Source: CAIYRG01 sp964494505 (GTDB lineage Bacteria > Pseudomonadota > Alphaproteobacteria > Micropepsales > Micropepsaceae). From it: a stretch of 64,000 nt of DNA. Shown piece after piece: positions 7,731 through 16,903 of this stretch (positions are counted from its first letter, which is position 1; each line of letters starts with the position of its first letter). Under the pieces are notes generated by a model, which worked only from the letters and a program-made list of their open reading frames with translations, searched no databases and was not told the DNA's origin. Location of the stretch: positions 31,123 through 95,122 of the forward strand of contig CAZBRO010000021.1 in NCBI GenBank assembly GCA_964494505.1, given 5' to 3'. A program made the translations under genes and the position numbers.

Positions 7731-9155
7731 ATGAATGTGCAGAGCCCTATCCGGGACATTGAAGCTTCGCCGCCTCGTCCGAGAAAGCGCAAAGGAGGTG
7801 GCGTTGGCCGCGCGCTGTTTATGGTTTTGTTGCTGTGCGTGGCTGGCGGCGGCGCCTATTGGTACTATATCCGTGCCGCCGAAAATGCGCCCCAGCCGGT
7901 GATCGCAACCGCAACTCGCGGCGATATTGAGGATGTGGTGACCGCGGTCGGCAATCTGACGCCGGTCACCAGCGTCGATGTGGGCGCCCAGGTCACCGGC
8001 CAGCTCAAGAGGCTCTACGTCCTGATCGGCGACGATGTGGTGAAGGACAAGCTCCTCGCCGAAATCGATTCCTCGGTGGCCGCGGCAAAGGTCGATGCCG
8101 ACACCGCGCAATTGCAGAATTTCCAGGCCCAGCTTGCCGAGAAGCAATCCCAGCTCGCACTCGCTGTCGTCCAGGCGGATCGCCAAGGCCGGCTGATGAA
8201 CGATAACGCGACCACGCAGGATGCCCTGGACACTGCACAGGCCGCCGCCAAAGTCGCCGACGCGCAGGTCAAATCGGTTCAGGCCCAGATCAATCAAGCG
8301 CAATCGACCCTGAAGGCCGACCAGGCAACGCTCGGCTACGCCAAGATCTATGCTCCCATGACTGGGACGGTGTCCGCCATTCCTGCCAAGGAAGGGCAGA
8401 CCCTGAACGCCAACCAGACGGCGCCGCTGATCCTCACGATCGCCGATCTTTCGACCATGACGGTTTCGACGCAGGTGTCCGAGGCCGATGTGGGAAAGCT
8501 GCGCATCGGCATGGACGCCTATTTTACCACGCTTGGAAACCAGAACCGGCGCTTTCGCGGCACGCTGCGCCAGGTTCTCCCCACGCCCACCGTCGTCAAC
8601 AATGTCGTCCTCTACACGGCGCTGTTTGATGTCGCCAATCCCAACAGGCAGCTGATGACGCAGATGACCGCGCAAGTCTTCTTCGTGCGTGCAGCCGCTC
8701 ATGACGCCGTGACGGTGCCGGTCGCAGCCTTGCGTTTCACCGGCGGCGGAACCGGAGCACGCGGTGGCGGAGGCGCGAGGGGACAAGGCGCAGCGGGACA
8801 AGGCGCAGGCAATCAGGCTGCCCGGGCCGGGCGCAACGGTGGCGATGCCGGCCGCAATGGCGGCGTGGCGGGGCGGGGCGGGCGCGGGGCGGCGGATACC
8901 GACACGAACGCTGGCTTGGCTCCCAGGGCCGCGACGGTCACCGTCGTCAAAGATGACGGCACGCAGGAAACCCGGAATGTCATGGTCGGCGTCTCCGACC
9001 GCGTGACCGCGCAAATCCTTTCTGGACTCAACGAAGGCGAGAGAGTCGTGGCCGGAGTGCAGACCGCAAACGCCCGTCCAGCGCGGCCGCCGGGGGGGGC
9101 ACCGCGGCCTGCCGCTCTGGGCGCGCCGCCGCAGGGCCTTGGAGGTTTCCGGTGA
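7731..9155 (+). CDS. macA: MacA-type periplasmic adaptor of a tripartite efflux pump
   Basis: 474 residues. One N-terminal membrane anchor (about 27-48) is followed by a biotinyl/lipoyl hybrid motif (VGAQVTGQLKRLYVLIGDDVVKDKLLAEID), an alpha-hairpin (about 115-200), a second lipoyl half (YAPMTGTVSAIPAKEGQTLN) and beta-barrel and membrane-proximal domains. A low-complexity Gly/Arg/Ala/Gln segment (about 337-400) interrupts the C-terminal region, and a Pro/Ala/Gly tail ends the protein; both are unusual for MacA. It overlaps macB by four bases and forms an operon with macB and a NodT-type channel. Substrates of MacAB systems include macrolides, peptides and lipids; which applies here cannot be told. 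Confidence 0.92.
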   Translation: MNVQSPIRDIEASPPRPRKRKGGGVGRALFMVLLLCVAGGGAYWYYIRAAENAPQPVIATATRGDIEDVVTAVGNLTPVTSVDVGAQVTGQLKRLYVLIGDDVVKDKLLAEIDSSVAAAKVDADTAQLQNFQAQLAEKQSQLALAVVQADRQGRLMNDNATTQDALDTAQAAAKVADAQVKSVQAQINQAQSTLKADQATLGYAKIYAPMTGTVSAIPAKEGQTLNANQTAPLILTIADLSTMTVSTQVSEADVGKLRIGMDAYFTTLGNQNRRFRGTLRQVLPTPTVVNNVVLYTALFDVANPNRQLMTQMTAQVFFVRAAAHDAVTVPVAALRFTGGGTGARGGGGARGQGAAGQGAGNQAARAGRNGGDAGRNGGVAGRGGRGAADTDTNAGLAPRAATVTVVKDDGTQETRNVMVGVSDRVTAQILSGLNEGERVVAGVQTANARPARPPGGAPRPAALGAPPQGLGGFR

Positions 9156-11155
9156 ACGAGATCGCACTCCGCACGGTCCAGTTCGCCGCCACCACCACGC
9201 CGCTGATCGAGCTCAAGAATATCTGCAAGACCTTTATCACCGGCGGCGATATCCGCGTGGATGCGTTGAAAAGCGTCTCCCTTACGATCTATCCCGGCGA
9301 GTTCGTCGCCATCATGGGGCAATCCGGTTCTGGCAAATCGACGCTCATGAATGTCCTGGGCTGTCTCGACCGGCCGACCAGCGGCGCCTATCATTTCGCC
9401 GGCTACGACGTGGCGGAGCTTGATTCGGATTCGCTCGCTTGGCTGCGCCGTGAAGCCTTTGGCTTTGTCTTCCAGAGCTACAATCTGCTGCCCGGCTCGA
9501 CAGCCGAGGAGAATGTCGAGATCCCAGCAGTCTATGCGGGCCTCAGTCAGTCGCAGCGGCGTGCCCGATCGGACCAACTCTTGAGTAAACTCGGACTTGC
9601 CGAGCGGCTGACCCACCGCCCCAGCCAGCTCTCCGGCGGCCAGCAGCAGCGGGTATCGATCGCACGCGCTCTGATGAATGGCGGTCAGGTGATCCTTGCC
9701 GACGAACCCACAGGCGCGCTCGACAGCAAGAGCGGCACGGAAGTCATGGCGCTGCTGAAGGATCTGGCCTCCCAGGGCCATACAGTGATCCTCATTACTC
9801 ATGACGCGAATGTTGCCGCACACGCCAATCGTGTGATCGAACTGAAGGACGGCGAGATTATTCGGGACAGCGGCGATGGAAAACCGCCGACCGTCACCCC
9901 GCGCGCGACGCCGTTCGATATGTCGCACCTCGGCCAGCGGCTGTCGCGCTTGGCGGTGTTCCAGGGTTTCCAGGAATCGCTTCGCATGGCGATGCGTGCT
10001 TTGCGCTCCAACATATTCCGAACCGTGCTGACGCTTCTGGGCATCGTGATCGGCGTTGGCTCGGTCGTTGCCATGCTCGCAATCGGCGAAGGCGCCAAGC
10101 AGCAGGTGATTGCCCAGATCGGCAGAATGGGGACGAATCTTCTGACCGTACGGCCGCAATTACGCAATGCTCGGGGTTTCAACGGCCCCATCGCGACATT
10201 GACGCCCGACGACGGGGTCGCCATTGGGACGATTCCCGATGTGACCGCCGAGATGCCCGACATCCAGGGCAACCAGACGGTGCGCTACGGGGATATCGAC
10301 TATCAGACGACCGTTACGGCTACCACCAACCTGCTGCCTACCGTGAGGAGCTGGCCGGTAGCGCGCGGGGTCTTCTACACCGACGAGGATCAGGCGAACT
10401 ACTCGACCGTCGCGGTACTGGGCCAAACCGCGGCAGAAGCCTTGTTTCCCGACGGTATGGACCCGATCGGGCAATATGTCCTGATCAAGAACGTTCCCTT
10501 CCAGGTCATTGGCATAATGAGCGCGAAGGGTTCCACGACGGGGGGGCAGGACACCGACGATGTCATCTTCGTGCCTCTCACGACAGGCATGATGCGTGTG
10601 TTCGGCCAGCGTTTCGTGCGTACCATCACAGTTGAGGTGAACGATCTCACCAAGATGGGCGCCGTTCAGGACGCCATGACGACGATGCTGAAGGGGCGTC
10701 ACCTCGGCGCTCAGGATTTCCAAGTCCGCAACATGGCGGACATCCTGGAAACTGCGACCGCGGCCCAGAACACAATGACGATCCTGTTGGGGTCGGTGGC
10801 CGCCATCTCGCTCTTGGTCGGCGGCATCGGCATCATGAACATCATGCTGGTCTCGGTCACCGAACGCACGCGCGAGATCGGAATCCGCATGGCCACCGGC
10901 GCGCGGCAGCGAGACATCCTGCAGCAATTTCTCTCCGAGGCGGTGGTGGTGTCCGGCATCGGCGGCATTGTCGGCGTCGCCGGTGGCATCATCACGGGGC
11001 TCATCATTCAGGCGGCGGGAACGCCCGTGGCGTTCACAGCGCCACCGATGATCCTCGCCTTCTGCTGCGCGGCAGCAACCGGTCTGATCTTCGGCTATGC
11101 GCCCGCGCGCAAGGCCGCGAAGCTCGATCCCGTTGTCGCGCTCGCAAACGAATAA
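9152..11155 (+). CDS. macB: MacB-type ABC transporter (ATPase-permease fusion)
   Basis: 667 residues. The N-terminal ATPase has Walker A GQSGSGKST, Q-loop FVFQSYNLLPG, signature LSGGQQQR and Walker B VILADEPTGALD. A linker follows, then the MacB/FtsX permease with a first membrane helix (FRTVLTLLGIVIGVGSVVAML), a large periplasmic MacB-PCD domain and three C-terminal helices including ERTREIGIRMATGAR. The GTG start at 9152 overlaps the macA stop (GTGA), indicating translational coupling. It drives ATP-dependent extrusion from the periplasm through the adaptor and outer-membrane channel as mechanotransmission, per the known MacB family. Confidence 0.95.
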   Translation: MNEIALRTVQFAATTTPLIELKNICKTFITGGDIRVDALKSVSLTIYPGEFVAIMGQSGSGKSTLMNVLGCLDRPTSGAYHFAGYDVAELDSDSLAWLRREAFGFVFQSYNLLPGSTAEENVEIPAVYAGLSQSQRRARSDQLLSKLGLAERLTHRPSQLSGGQQQRVSIARALMNGGQVILADEPTGALDSKSGTEVMALLKDLASQGHTVILITHDANVAAHANRVIELKDGEIIRDSGDGKPPTVTPRATPFDMSHLGQRLSRLAVFQGFQESLRMAMRALRSNIFRTVLTLLGIVIGVGSVVAMLAIGEGAKQQVIAQIGRMGTNLLTVRPQLRNARGFNGPIATLTPDDGVAIGTIPDVTAEMPDIQGNQTVRYGDIDYQTTVTATTNLLPTVRSWPVARGVFYTDEDQANYSTVAVLGQTAAEALFPDGMDPIGQYVLIKNVPFQVIGIMSAKGSTTGGQDTDDVIFVPLTTGMMRVFGQRFVRTITVEVNDLTKMGAVQDAMTTMLKGRHLGAQDFQVRNMADILETATAAQNTMTILLGSVAAISLLVGGIGIMNIMLVSVTERTREIGIRMATGARQRDILQQFLSEAVVVSGIGGIVGVAGGIITGLIIQAAGTPVAFTAPPMILAFCCAAATGLIFGYAPARKAAKLDPVVALANE

Positions 11156-11186
11156 GGCGCGAGGTGCGCCTGAAGGCAAATCATCC

Positions 11187-12572
11187 ATGACCCCAACACA
11201 TCTTCTACTGGCCGGTGCGTGCGCGGCGCTGCTTTCGGGCTGTGCCGGCACGCTCCCCAAGCCCGCCGCGCTGACGGCCAAAGATGTGCCCGCGGCATTC
11301 GAGCAGCCGATGGCGGCAGCACCGGTCTGGCCGCAACCCGATTGGTGGAAGAATTTCGGAAGCAGCGAACTCGATGCCTTTATCGCCGATACGCAGTCCG
11401 GAAATCTTGATCTTGCCGCGGCCGAAACCCGCGTGCTTCAAGCCGACGCGCGCGTTCGCGAGACGGGAGCAGCGCTTCTACCCACCGTCGGGCTGAGCGC
11501 GGACGCGAGCCAACAGACTCATACCGGCGGCTTCGGCGTCGGTCTCGGCGCGAGCTACGAGCTCGATTTCTGGGGCCGCAATCACGACCTGCTCACCGCA
11601 TCGCAAGCCGCCAGCAAGGCCACGCGCGCCGACCGCGAGACGGTGGCGCTGACCGCGACCGCCGGTACCGCGACGACCTATTTCCAGCTTCTCTCGCTGC
11701 GCGAGCGTCTTAGCATCGCGCGGCAGAATCTGGAGACGGCCCAGGAGGTCCTCACTGTCACCGATGCGCGCGTCCGCGACGGCATAGCGACGCTTTTGGA
11801 ACTGGCGCAACAGCGGGCGCAAATTGCCGGTCTGCAAGCCGTCATTCCCCAGCTCCAGCAGCAGGAATTGCAAACGCGCGCCGCCCTCGCGCTGCTTCTC
11901 GGCCGCCCGCCGGAAGGGTTCACGGTTTCCGCCACTGATATCGAGGATATCTCGCTTCCCGATGTGGCGCCCGGATTGCCGGCCGAACTGCTGGTGCGCC
12001 GCCCGGACGTCGTCTCCGCCGAAGCCAATCTCGACTCGGCGCATGCCGATGTCGAAGCCGCGCGCGCGGCCTTCTTCCCGTCCATTGTGCTGACCGGGTC
12101 GGGCGGGCTGGCAAGCGCGGCTCTGACCGGCCTCGTGGCAAACCCCGTGACCAGCTATGCGCTGGGGGCGTCGCTGGCGCAGACCGTGTTCGACGCCGGA
12201 CGGCTGACGGCTCAATCCGATGAGGCCAAAGGGCGGGAACAGGAGCTGATCGAAGTCTATCGCAAGGCCGCCATCGTCGCCTTTTCGGATGTGGAGATCG
12301 CGCTCGGCGGTATCGCCTATTACCGTGAACAAGAGGGCTATCAGGCCGAACAATTGGCCCAATCTCAGACCGCCTTCGACATCGCGCAAGTGCGCTACCG
12401 CGAAGGAGTCGCCGATTATCTGACCGTTCTCGATGCCCAGCGCACGCTCTACTCGGCGCGCGACCAATTGGGGCAGATCAAGCTCCAGAGATTGGAATCG
12501 GTGGTCGCGCTTTACAAAGCCCTGGGCGGGGGATGGACCAATCCATCCCCCTCAAGTCTCGCAAGAGAATAA
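11187..12572 (+). CDS. NodT-family outer-membrane efflux lipoprotein
   Basis: 461 residues. A lipoprotein signal peptide with lipobox LLSGC (Cys about 18) is followed by the two OEP repeats of TolC/OprM-type channels. Characteristic segments are WWKNFGSSELDAFI, GLGASYELDFWGRN, LLVRRPDVVSAEANL, ARAAFFPSIVLTGSGG and YREGVADYLTVLDAQRTLYSARDQL. The ATG at 11187 is chosen because the signal peptide begins there; the frame extends upstream into macB. It is 31 bp after macB, completing a MacA-MacB-TolC-like pump. It ends two bases from the convergent IalB gene, leaving no room for a conventional terminator. Confidence 0.93.
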   Translation: MTPTHLLLAGACAALLSGCAGTLPKPAALTAKDVPAAFEQPMAAAPVWPQPDWWKNFGSSELDAFIADTQSGNLDLAAAETRVLQADARVRETGAALLPTVGLSADASQQTHTGGFGVGLGASYELDFWGRNHDLLTASQAASKATRADRETVALTATAGTATTYFQLLSLRERLSIARQNLETAQEVLTVTDARVRDGIATLLELAQQRAQIAGLQAVIPQLQQQELQTRAALALLLGRPPEGFTVSATDIEDISLPDVAPGLPAELLVRRPDVVSAEANLDSAHADVEAARAAFFPSIVLTGSGGLASAALTGLVANPVTSYALGASLAQTVFDAGRLTAQSDEAKGREQELIEVYRKAAIVAFSDVEIALGGIAYYREQEGYQAEQLAQSQTAFDIAQVRYREGVADYLTVLDAQRTLYSARDQLGQIKLQRLESVVALYKALGGGWTNPSPSSLARE

Positions 12573-12573
12573 A

Positions 12574-13320
12574 TCAGCGCCCGGGAGTGGGGGCGGCCGG
12601 TTTCGCCGGGGCGGCGCCGCGTCCGGCAGCCGGGCGACCGGCGGCGGGGGCAGCCGCGGCAGGTGCTGCAGCCGGCGGCGCGGCCGCGGGTGCAGGACCG
12701 GATACGAGCGGATTGGTTGCACTCGCCGGAAGCGCAACCGCACGCTCCTTCGCCAGTGTCTTCATCCGGTCCATGGCCTCGGGAAAGCCTGTCAGCGACA
12801 CCGGCAGAGGAATCTCCTTCCCCTGCGGGCCATAGCTCGTCACCTTGATCTGCGTGGATTTCCCTGAGTTCTGCAGCGAGGTGACCGCGGCATTGTCGAT
12901 CAGCAACTCGACGTAGCAGCCATCCCGCTCGCAGCGATTGAACTTGGCGCCATTCAGCGAAGCGCCGAGCGCCAAACCTTTGGCGAGCGCAACGCCCGTC
13001 GGCACCACGATCTGCATCGCATAGGCGTCGCGGCTGGGGACATAAGCGATCGAGAAACTCGAAATGCGCTGCTTGCTCTGATTGTTGATGGTCGTCTGCA
13101 TCACTTCGCAGGGTGCCGGGCTCTTTACCGTGGTCTGCACGCAGCGCACGACCCAATCCCCGACGTTCTGGTTGATCGAGAATGTCTGGGCCGCGGCGGC
13201 GGCGGCATCGGGCGGCGCTGCGGCCGGTGCGGCGGGCTGCGCTTGCGCGATTACCGCACCCGAAAGGGCGATGCTACTCGTGAAAGCGAAGATTGCGAGA
13301 TTGCGGAACATATAGGCCAT
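12574..13320 (-). CDS. Invasion-associated locus B (IalB) family secreted protein
   Basis: 248 residues with a signal peptide (to AQAQ, about 28). The core is an IalB domain (about 45-190): VGDWVVRCVQT, CEVMQTTINNQ, YVPTGVALAKGL-like strands (VVPTGVALAKGLALG), FNRCERDGCYVELLID, and a closing IPLPVSLTGFPEAMDRM. The C-terminal ~50 residues are a Pro/Ala/Gly-rich tail, longer than in most relatives. IalB-domain proteins are common in Alphaproteobacteria and are periplasmic or surface proteins of poorly known role; the name comes from Bartonella. It is second in a two-gene unit after another IalB-like gene (12-bp gap). Confidence 0.85.
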   Translation of the reverse strand: MAYMFRNLAIFAFTSSIALSGAVIAQAQPAAPAAAPPDAAAAAAQTFSINQNVGDWVVRCVQTTVKSPAPCEVMQTTINNQSKQRISSFSIAYVPSRDAYAMQIVVPTGVALAKGLALGASLNGAKFNRCERDGCYVELLIDNAAVTSLQNSGKSTQIKVTSYGPQGKEIPLPVSLTGFPEAMDRMKTLAKERAVALPASATNPLVSGPAPAAAPPAAAPAAAAPAAGRPAAGRGAAPAKPAAPTPGR

Positions 13321-13332
13321 CCTTGTCTGCGC

Positions 13333-13962
13333 TCAGGAGCGGGTCAGGAAACTGAACATGCCAGTGCGGCGCGATTTCGCCCGCTGCAGCTCACCATAAC
13401 CGTCGGCAAAGCCCTTGAGCGAAAACGGAATAGCAACCGGCTGCGCATTGTTCGGCACGGCCACTTGGATGCGCCCGGCCATGTTGGCATTCAGCGATTT
13501 CAGCGTATCGGAATCCATCGTCACCAGGGCGATGCAGCCCTGGTTGGTGCACGTCTCATAGGGACGCACCCGCACCGGATCGTTGCCGATCGAAAATCCC
13601 ATACCGGGATCGAGCAGCACGCCATGGGGGACCGTCAGCGAAAGCTGGCTTCCGGGCGTGGGGTCGATGACGGACAAAGTGAGAAGCACGCCCCCCGTGT
13701 CGCGAAGCACATCGGAAGTTAGCGCGCAATTGGGCGTCGCCGGGCTCAGCGGAGGACAGACGACGCGCCAATCCTGGAAGGTCGTAACGCGCACCTCGTT
13801 GGGCGATGCGCCACCGAGAAAACCCTGGCCGACTAGGGCGATCACTCCACCAAGGACCAGCAGCAGCACGCCGATGCCTGCGCGCATCGCGATCTTGCTC
13901 CAATTGCCGCCGCCGATATCGCGTGAACCCACTCTAAGGCGTTGATTGCTTGCTTCCGTCAT
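13333..13962 (-). CDS. Membrane-anchored IalB-family protein
   Basis: 209 residues. Instead of a cleavable signal, a basic N-terminus is followed by one transmembrane helix (about 27-48, GIGVLLLVLGGVIALVGQGF). The IalB domain follows: VTTFQDWRVVCPP, LSLTVPHGVLLDPGMGFSIG, YETCTNQGCIALVTMD and IPFSLKGFADGYGEL. ATG 13962 is supported by a GGTGGAG site; the frame remains open upstream. It lies directly before the second IalB gene, so the anchored and secreted forms are likely co-expressed. Confidence 0.82.
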   Translation of the reverse strand: MTEASNQRLRVGSRDIGGGNWSKIAMRAGIGVLLLVLGGVIALVGQGFLGGASPNEVRVTTFQDWRVVCPPLSPATPNCALTSDVLRDTGGVLLTLSVIDPTPGSQLSLTVPHGVLLDPGMGFSIGNDPVRVRPYETCTNQGCIALVTMDSDTLKSLNANMAGRIQVAVPNNAQPVAIPFSLKGFADGYGELQRAKSRRTGMFSFLTRS

Positions 13963-14213
13963 TGAAACTCCACCCGATCCAGATTCGTGTTCCCTCGCGA
14001 CCGGCGGGGCCCAAGTCTTCGGTCCCGGTGGCGAGCTGCTCGGCTCGCAGGGCTTGATCACAGGCCCCCGCCTGCCCGGTTGGCCGAAGCCCGCGCCAAG
14101 CGCGGGTACCCGGTCCGGGAATCGGGCAACCGTTAACGCGCCCCCGCGATCAAGGCAAGCGCCTTACTGTCTCGACCCGCGAAAGCCTGCCGCCGCGCCC
14201 TGACATTCGCGTG

Positions 14214-16304
14214 TTACCAGAGGTGAACGCGGGCCTCCGGGGCGAGATAAAGCTTGTCGCCCGGCTTCACGTTAAAAGCCTGATACCAAGCGTCCACATT
14301 GCGCACCGGCCCGTCTATGCGGAATTCCGGCGGGCTGTGAGGGTCTGTAAGCAGCCGCTGGCGCGAGGTCTCTTCATGGGCTTTGTAGCGCCAGACCTGC
14401 CCGAAGCCTAGGAACAGCCGCTGGTCGCCGGTGAATCCGTCGAGCACGGGTGCCTCCTTGCCCTTCAGGGAGAGGTGATAGGCAGCCTGGGAAACCGTGA
14501 GCCCGGCCAAGTCCGCGATGTTCTCGCCCAGCGTGAGCTGGCCGTTGACGAACATGCCCTGGACGGGGCTGTAGCCATTATATTGCTTGGCGAGATTGGC
14601 AGTCCGCGCTTCGAAATTCTTGCGGTCCTCCGGCGTCCACCAGTTCTGCAAGACGCCCTTGGCGTCGTATTTGCTGCCCTGGTCGTCGAAGCCGTGGCTG
14701 ATCTCGTGCCCGATCACGGCGCCGATGCCGCCATAATTGACCGCGTCGTCCGCATTCGCATCGAAGAAGGGCGGCTGCAGGATTGCCGCCGGGAAGACGA
14801 TCTCGTTGAGCCCCTCATTGTAATAAGCATTCACGGTTTGCGGTGACATGCCCCATTCGCCGCGGTCGACTGGCTGATCCAGCCTGACCAGCCGGCGATT
14901 CCACTCGAACGCAGTTGCGCGTGCGGCATTGCCGAGAAGATCGTTGGGATCGGTGACGAGCTTGGAATAATCGCGCCATTTGTCCGGATAGCCGATCTTC
15001 ACCATGAAGGTGCTGACCTTCTCCAGGGCCTTTTGGCGCGTGGCGGGCGACATCCAGTCCGCCGTCTGGATGCGCTGGCGATAGACGCTCAAAAGGTTGG
15101 CTACGAGCGCCTGTGCCTTCTGCTTGGCTTCGGGCGAGAAATATTTCTCGACGTAGATCTTGCCGACGCCCTCACCGATCTCGCCGTCAACAAAGCGCGC
15201 CGCCCGCTTGTCGCGCGCCAATTGCTGCCCCTGCCCGCCCAACACCTTGCCAAAGAGATCGAACCGCGCGTCGTCGAAGCGCTTGGGAAGATAATTGGCG
15301 TGATTGGAGAGATAGTGGAACGTGAGATAGTCGCGCCACACCGAAACCGGTGTCTTGGCGAACAGAGCAGCAAGCTGCGGGAACGCCGTATTCTCTTCCA
15401 CGACGACCTTGCGCATTCCCTGGTCCACGCCGGGAATGCCGCGCTCCTTAAGGTAGACCGCCCAGGGGAATTGCGGAGCGAATTTCTCCAGCTCCGCCAC
15501 GCTCATCGGATTGTAGACCTTCTCGGCATTGCGCCGGTCGGCCCGCGTCCAATGGAGCTTGGCGATCTCGGTTTCGAGATTGAAGATGGCTTCCGCCTTT
15601 TTGTTGGCGTCCGCGATTTCGCCAAGCTTCAGGATTTCGGCAACGTAGCTCTTATAGGCGGTGCGCGCGGCGACAATGCCCTTTTCGTCCAGCAAATAGT
15701 AATCGCGGTCGGGAAGCCCGAGGCCCGCCTGGCCGAGGAAGACCGTGTACGAATCGGGCTTCTTGTCGTCGATGCCGACCTGGCTGCGGAACAGGCTCTG
15801 TGCGCCGAGCCCAACGGCTCCCATTGCGCGTGCGACGTCATCGAGCGAATTGACCGCAGCGATGGTTTGCAAATCCTTTGCGGCGGGCTTCAACCCGAGC
15901 TGTTCGACGCGCTGGGTGTCGACATAGCTGTGATACAGGTCGTAGACGCGCTTTTCGTCCGGCGTCAGCCGGTCTTTCCGGGTCTCGAGATCGGCAAGGA
16001 TCGCGCGCACGCGATCTTCGCTCTGGATGTCGAGGTCGAGAAACGAACCCGTGCTGGTGCGATCGGACGGGATGACGGCCTTGTCGAACCAGGCGCCGTT
16101 CACGAAGCGGAAGAAATCGTCTCCGGGCTTTACCGACCGGTCCATGCCGGCAAGGTCTACGCCCCAATTGCCAAAGGTTGGCTTCCTGCCTTGCGCGTCG
16201 GTCTGGGCGGGCCGATTCGTCTGCGCCAGCGATTGAACGGCGACAATGCCCATGACGGATGCGGTGAGCGCGATGCCCAGCACGCCAAGCCCCGTCTTCT
16301 TCAT
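14214..16304 (-). CDS. pepO: M13 family (neprilysin/PepO-like) zinc metallopeptidase
   Basis: 696 residues with an N-terminal signal peptide (MKKTGLGVLGIALTASVMG). M13 landmarks are all present: FGNWGVDLAGMDRSVKPGDDFFRFVNGAW, substrate-binding VNAYYNEGLNEIVFPA, the zinc motif HEISH near 533-537 (GHEISHGFDDQGSKYD), the third ligand in ENIADLAGL near 594, and the C-terminal ending PEARVHLW replacing the usual CxVW. Length fits the family. It acts on short peptides in the periplasm or outside. ATG 16304 is preferred over upstream options because the signal peptide begins there. Confidence 0.95.
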   Translation of the reverse strand: MKKTGLGVLGIALTASVMGIVAVQSLAQTNRPAQTDAQGRKPTFGNWGVDLAGMDRSVKPGDDFFRFVNGAWFDKAVIPSDRTSTGSFLDLDIQSEDRVRAILADLETRKDRLTPDEKRVYDLYHSYVDTQRVEQLGLKPAAKDLQTIAAVNSLDDVARAMGAVGLGAQSLFRSQVGIDDKKPDSYTVFLGQAGLGLPDRDYYLLDEKGIVAARTAYKSYVAEILKLGEIADANKKAEAIFNLETEIAKLHWTRADRRNAEKVYNPMSVAELEKFAPQFPWAVYLKERGIPGVDQGMRKVVVEENTAFPQLAALFAKTPVSVWRDYLTFHYLSNHANYLPKRFDDARFDLFGKVLGGQGQQLARDKRAARFVDGEIGEGVGKIYVEKYFSPEAKQKAQALVANLLSVYRQRIQTADWMSPATRQKALEKVSTFMVKIGYPDKWRDYSKLVTDPNDLLGNAARATAFEWNRRLVRLDQPVDRGEWGMSPQTVNAYYNEGLNEIVFPAAILQPPFFDANADDAVNYGGIGAVIGHEISHGFDDQGSKYDAKGVLQNWWTPEDRKNFEARTANLAKQYNGYSPVQGMFVNGQLTLGENIADLAGLTVSQAAYHLSLKGKEAPVLDGFTGDQRLFLGFGQVWRYKAHEETSRQRLLTDPHSPPEFRIDGPVRNVDAWYQAFNVKPGDKLYLAPEARVHLW

Positions 16305-16473
16305 GGATGATCCTTTCCTTGCAACATTCTGACCTATGCTTGACGGCGTTATGGCCGTCGCTTCTTCCGATACGACAGATTCCAATCCGGCACTGTCCAA
16401 TCAAGAGTGCGTCAGTTTGCCATCCTACCGGCAATCTACTGTATTCCCGTTCTCGCGGCGAGACGGCCGCCAC

Positions 16474-16890
16474 TCAGTCCCTTGGGAACGGACCCAGCGG
16501 GAACGGCTTCTCGTCGGCGGCTCCGGTGATGAAGCCAAGCAACTGATGCAGGTAATGCGTCGCGCGCATGCTCATCTGCTGCAGCTCTTCATTGGGACGG
16601 CCCGTGATCGCGATGGTGATGTAGTGCAACGGCGCGAGCAGCGCGACCGTCACCCAGAATACCGCCCAGGCGACAAAGGCAAAGCCGATTGCATAAAGAA
16701 GCCGCGTCCAGGGAAAAGGCGGTCGCGGATAATAGGGGGGAGGGGGAGGCGGAGGAGGTGGCGGTGGCGGCGGCGCGCCGAGCCCATCACCGGGCGAGGC
16801 TGGGCCGCCTGGGTTCGAAGCACCGGCGGGCCCGGTTTCTTTGGGGCTGGCCTCTCCCGGTTCGCCAGGCTCCGAAATGGGGTCGCTCAT
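16474..16890 (-). CDS. DUF4389 family membrane protein with polyproline tract
   Basis: 138 residues. A disordered Pro/Gly/Glu N-terminus contains about 13 consecutive prolines (around residues 40-52). One transmembrane segment follows (LLYAIGFAFVAWAVFWVTVALLA), then an amphipathic C-terminus with LHYITIAITGRPNEEL and a closing KPFPLGPFP. The last two features match DUF4389 proteins. The polyproline run should need EF-P for translation. It lies 13 bp after the rhomboid gene on the same strand, so probably forms an operon with it. Confidence 0.7.
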   Translation of the reverse strand: MSDPISEPGEPGEASPKETGPAGASNPGGPASPGDGLGAPPPPPPPPPPPPPYYPRPPFPWTRLLYAIGFAFVAWAVFWVTVALLAPLHYITIAITGRPNEELQQMSMRATHYLHQLLGFITGAADEKPFPLGPFPRD

Positions 16891-16903
16891 TTGAGAATCT
16901 CCT

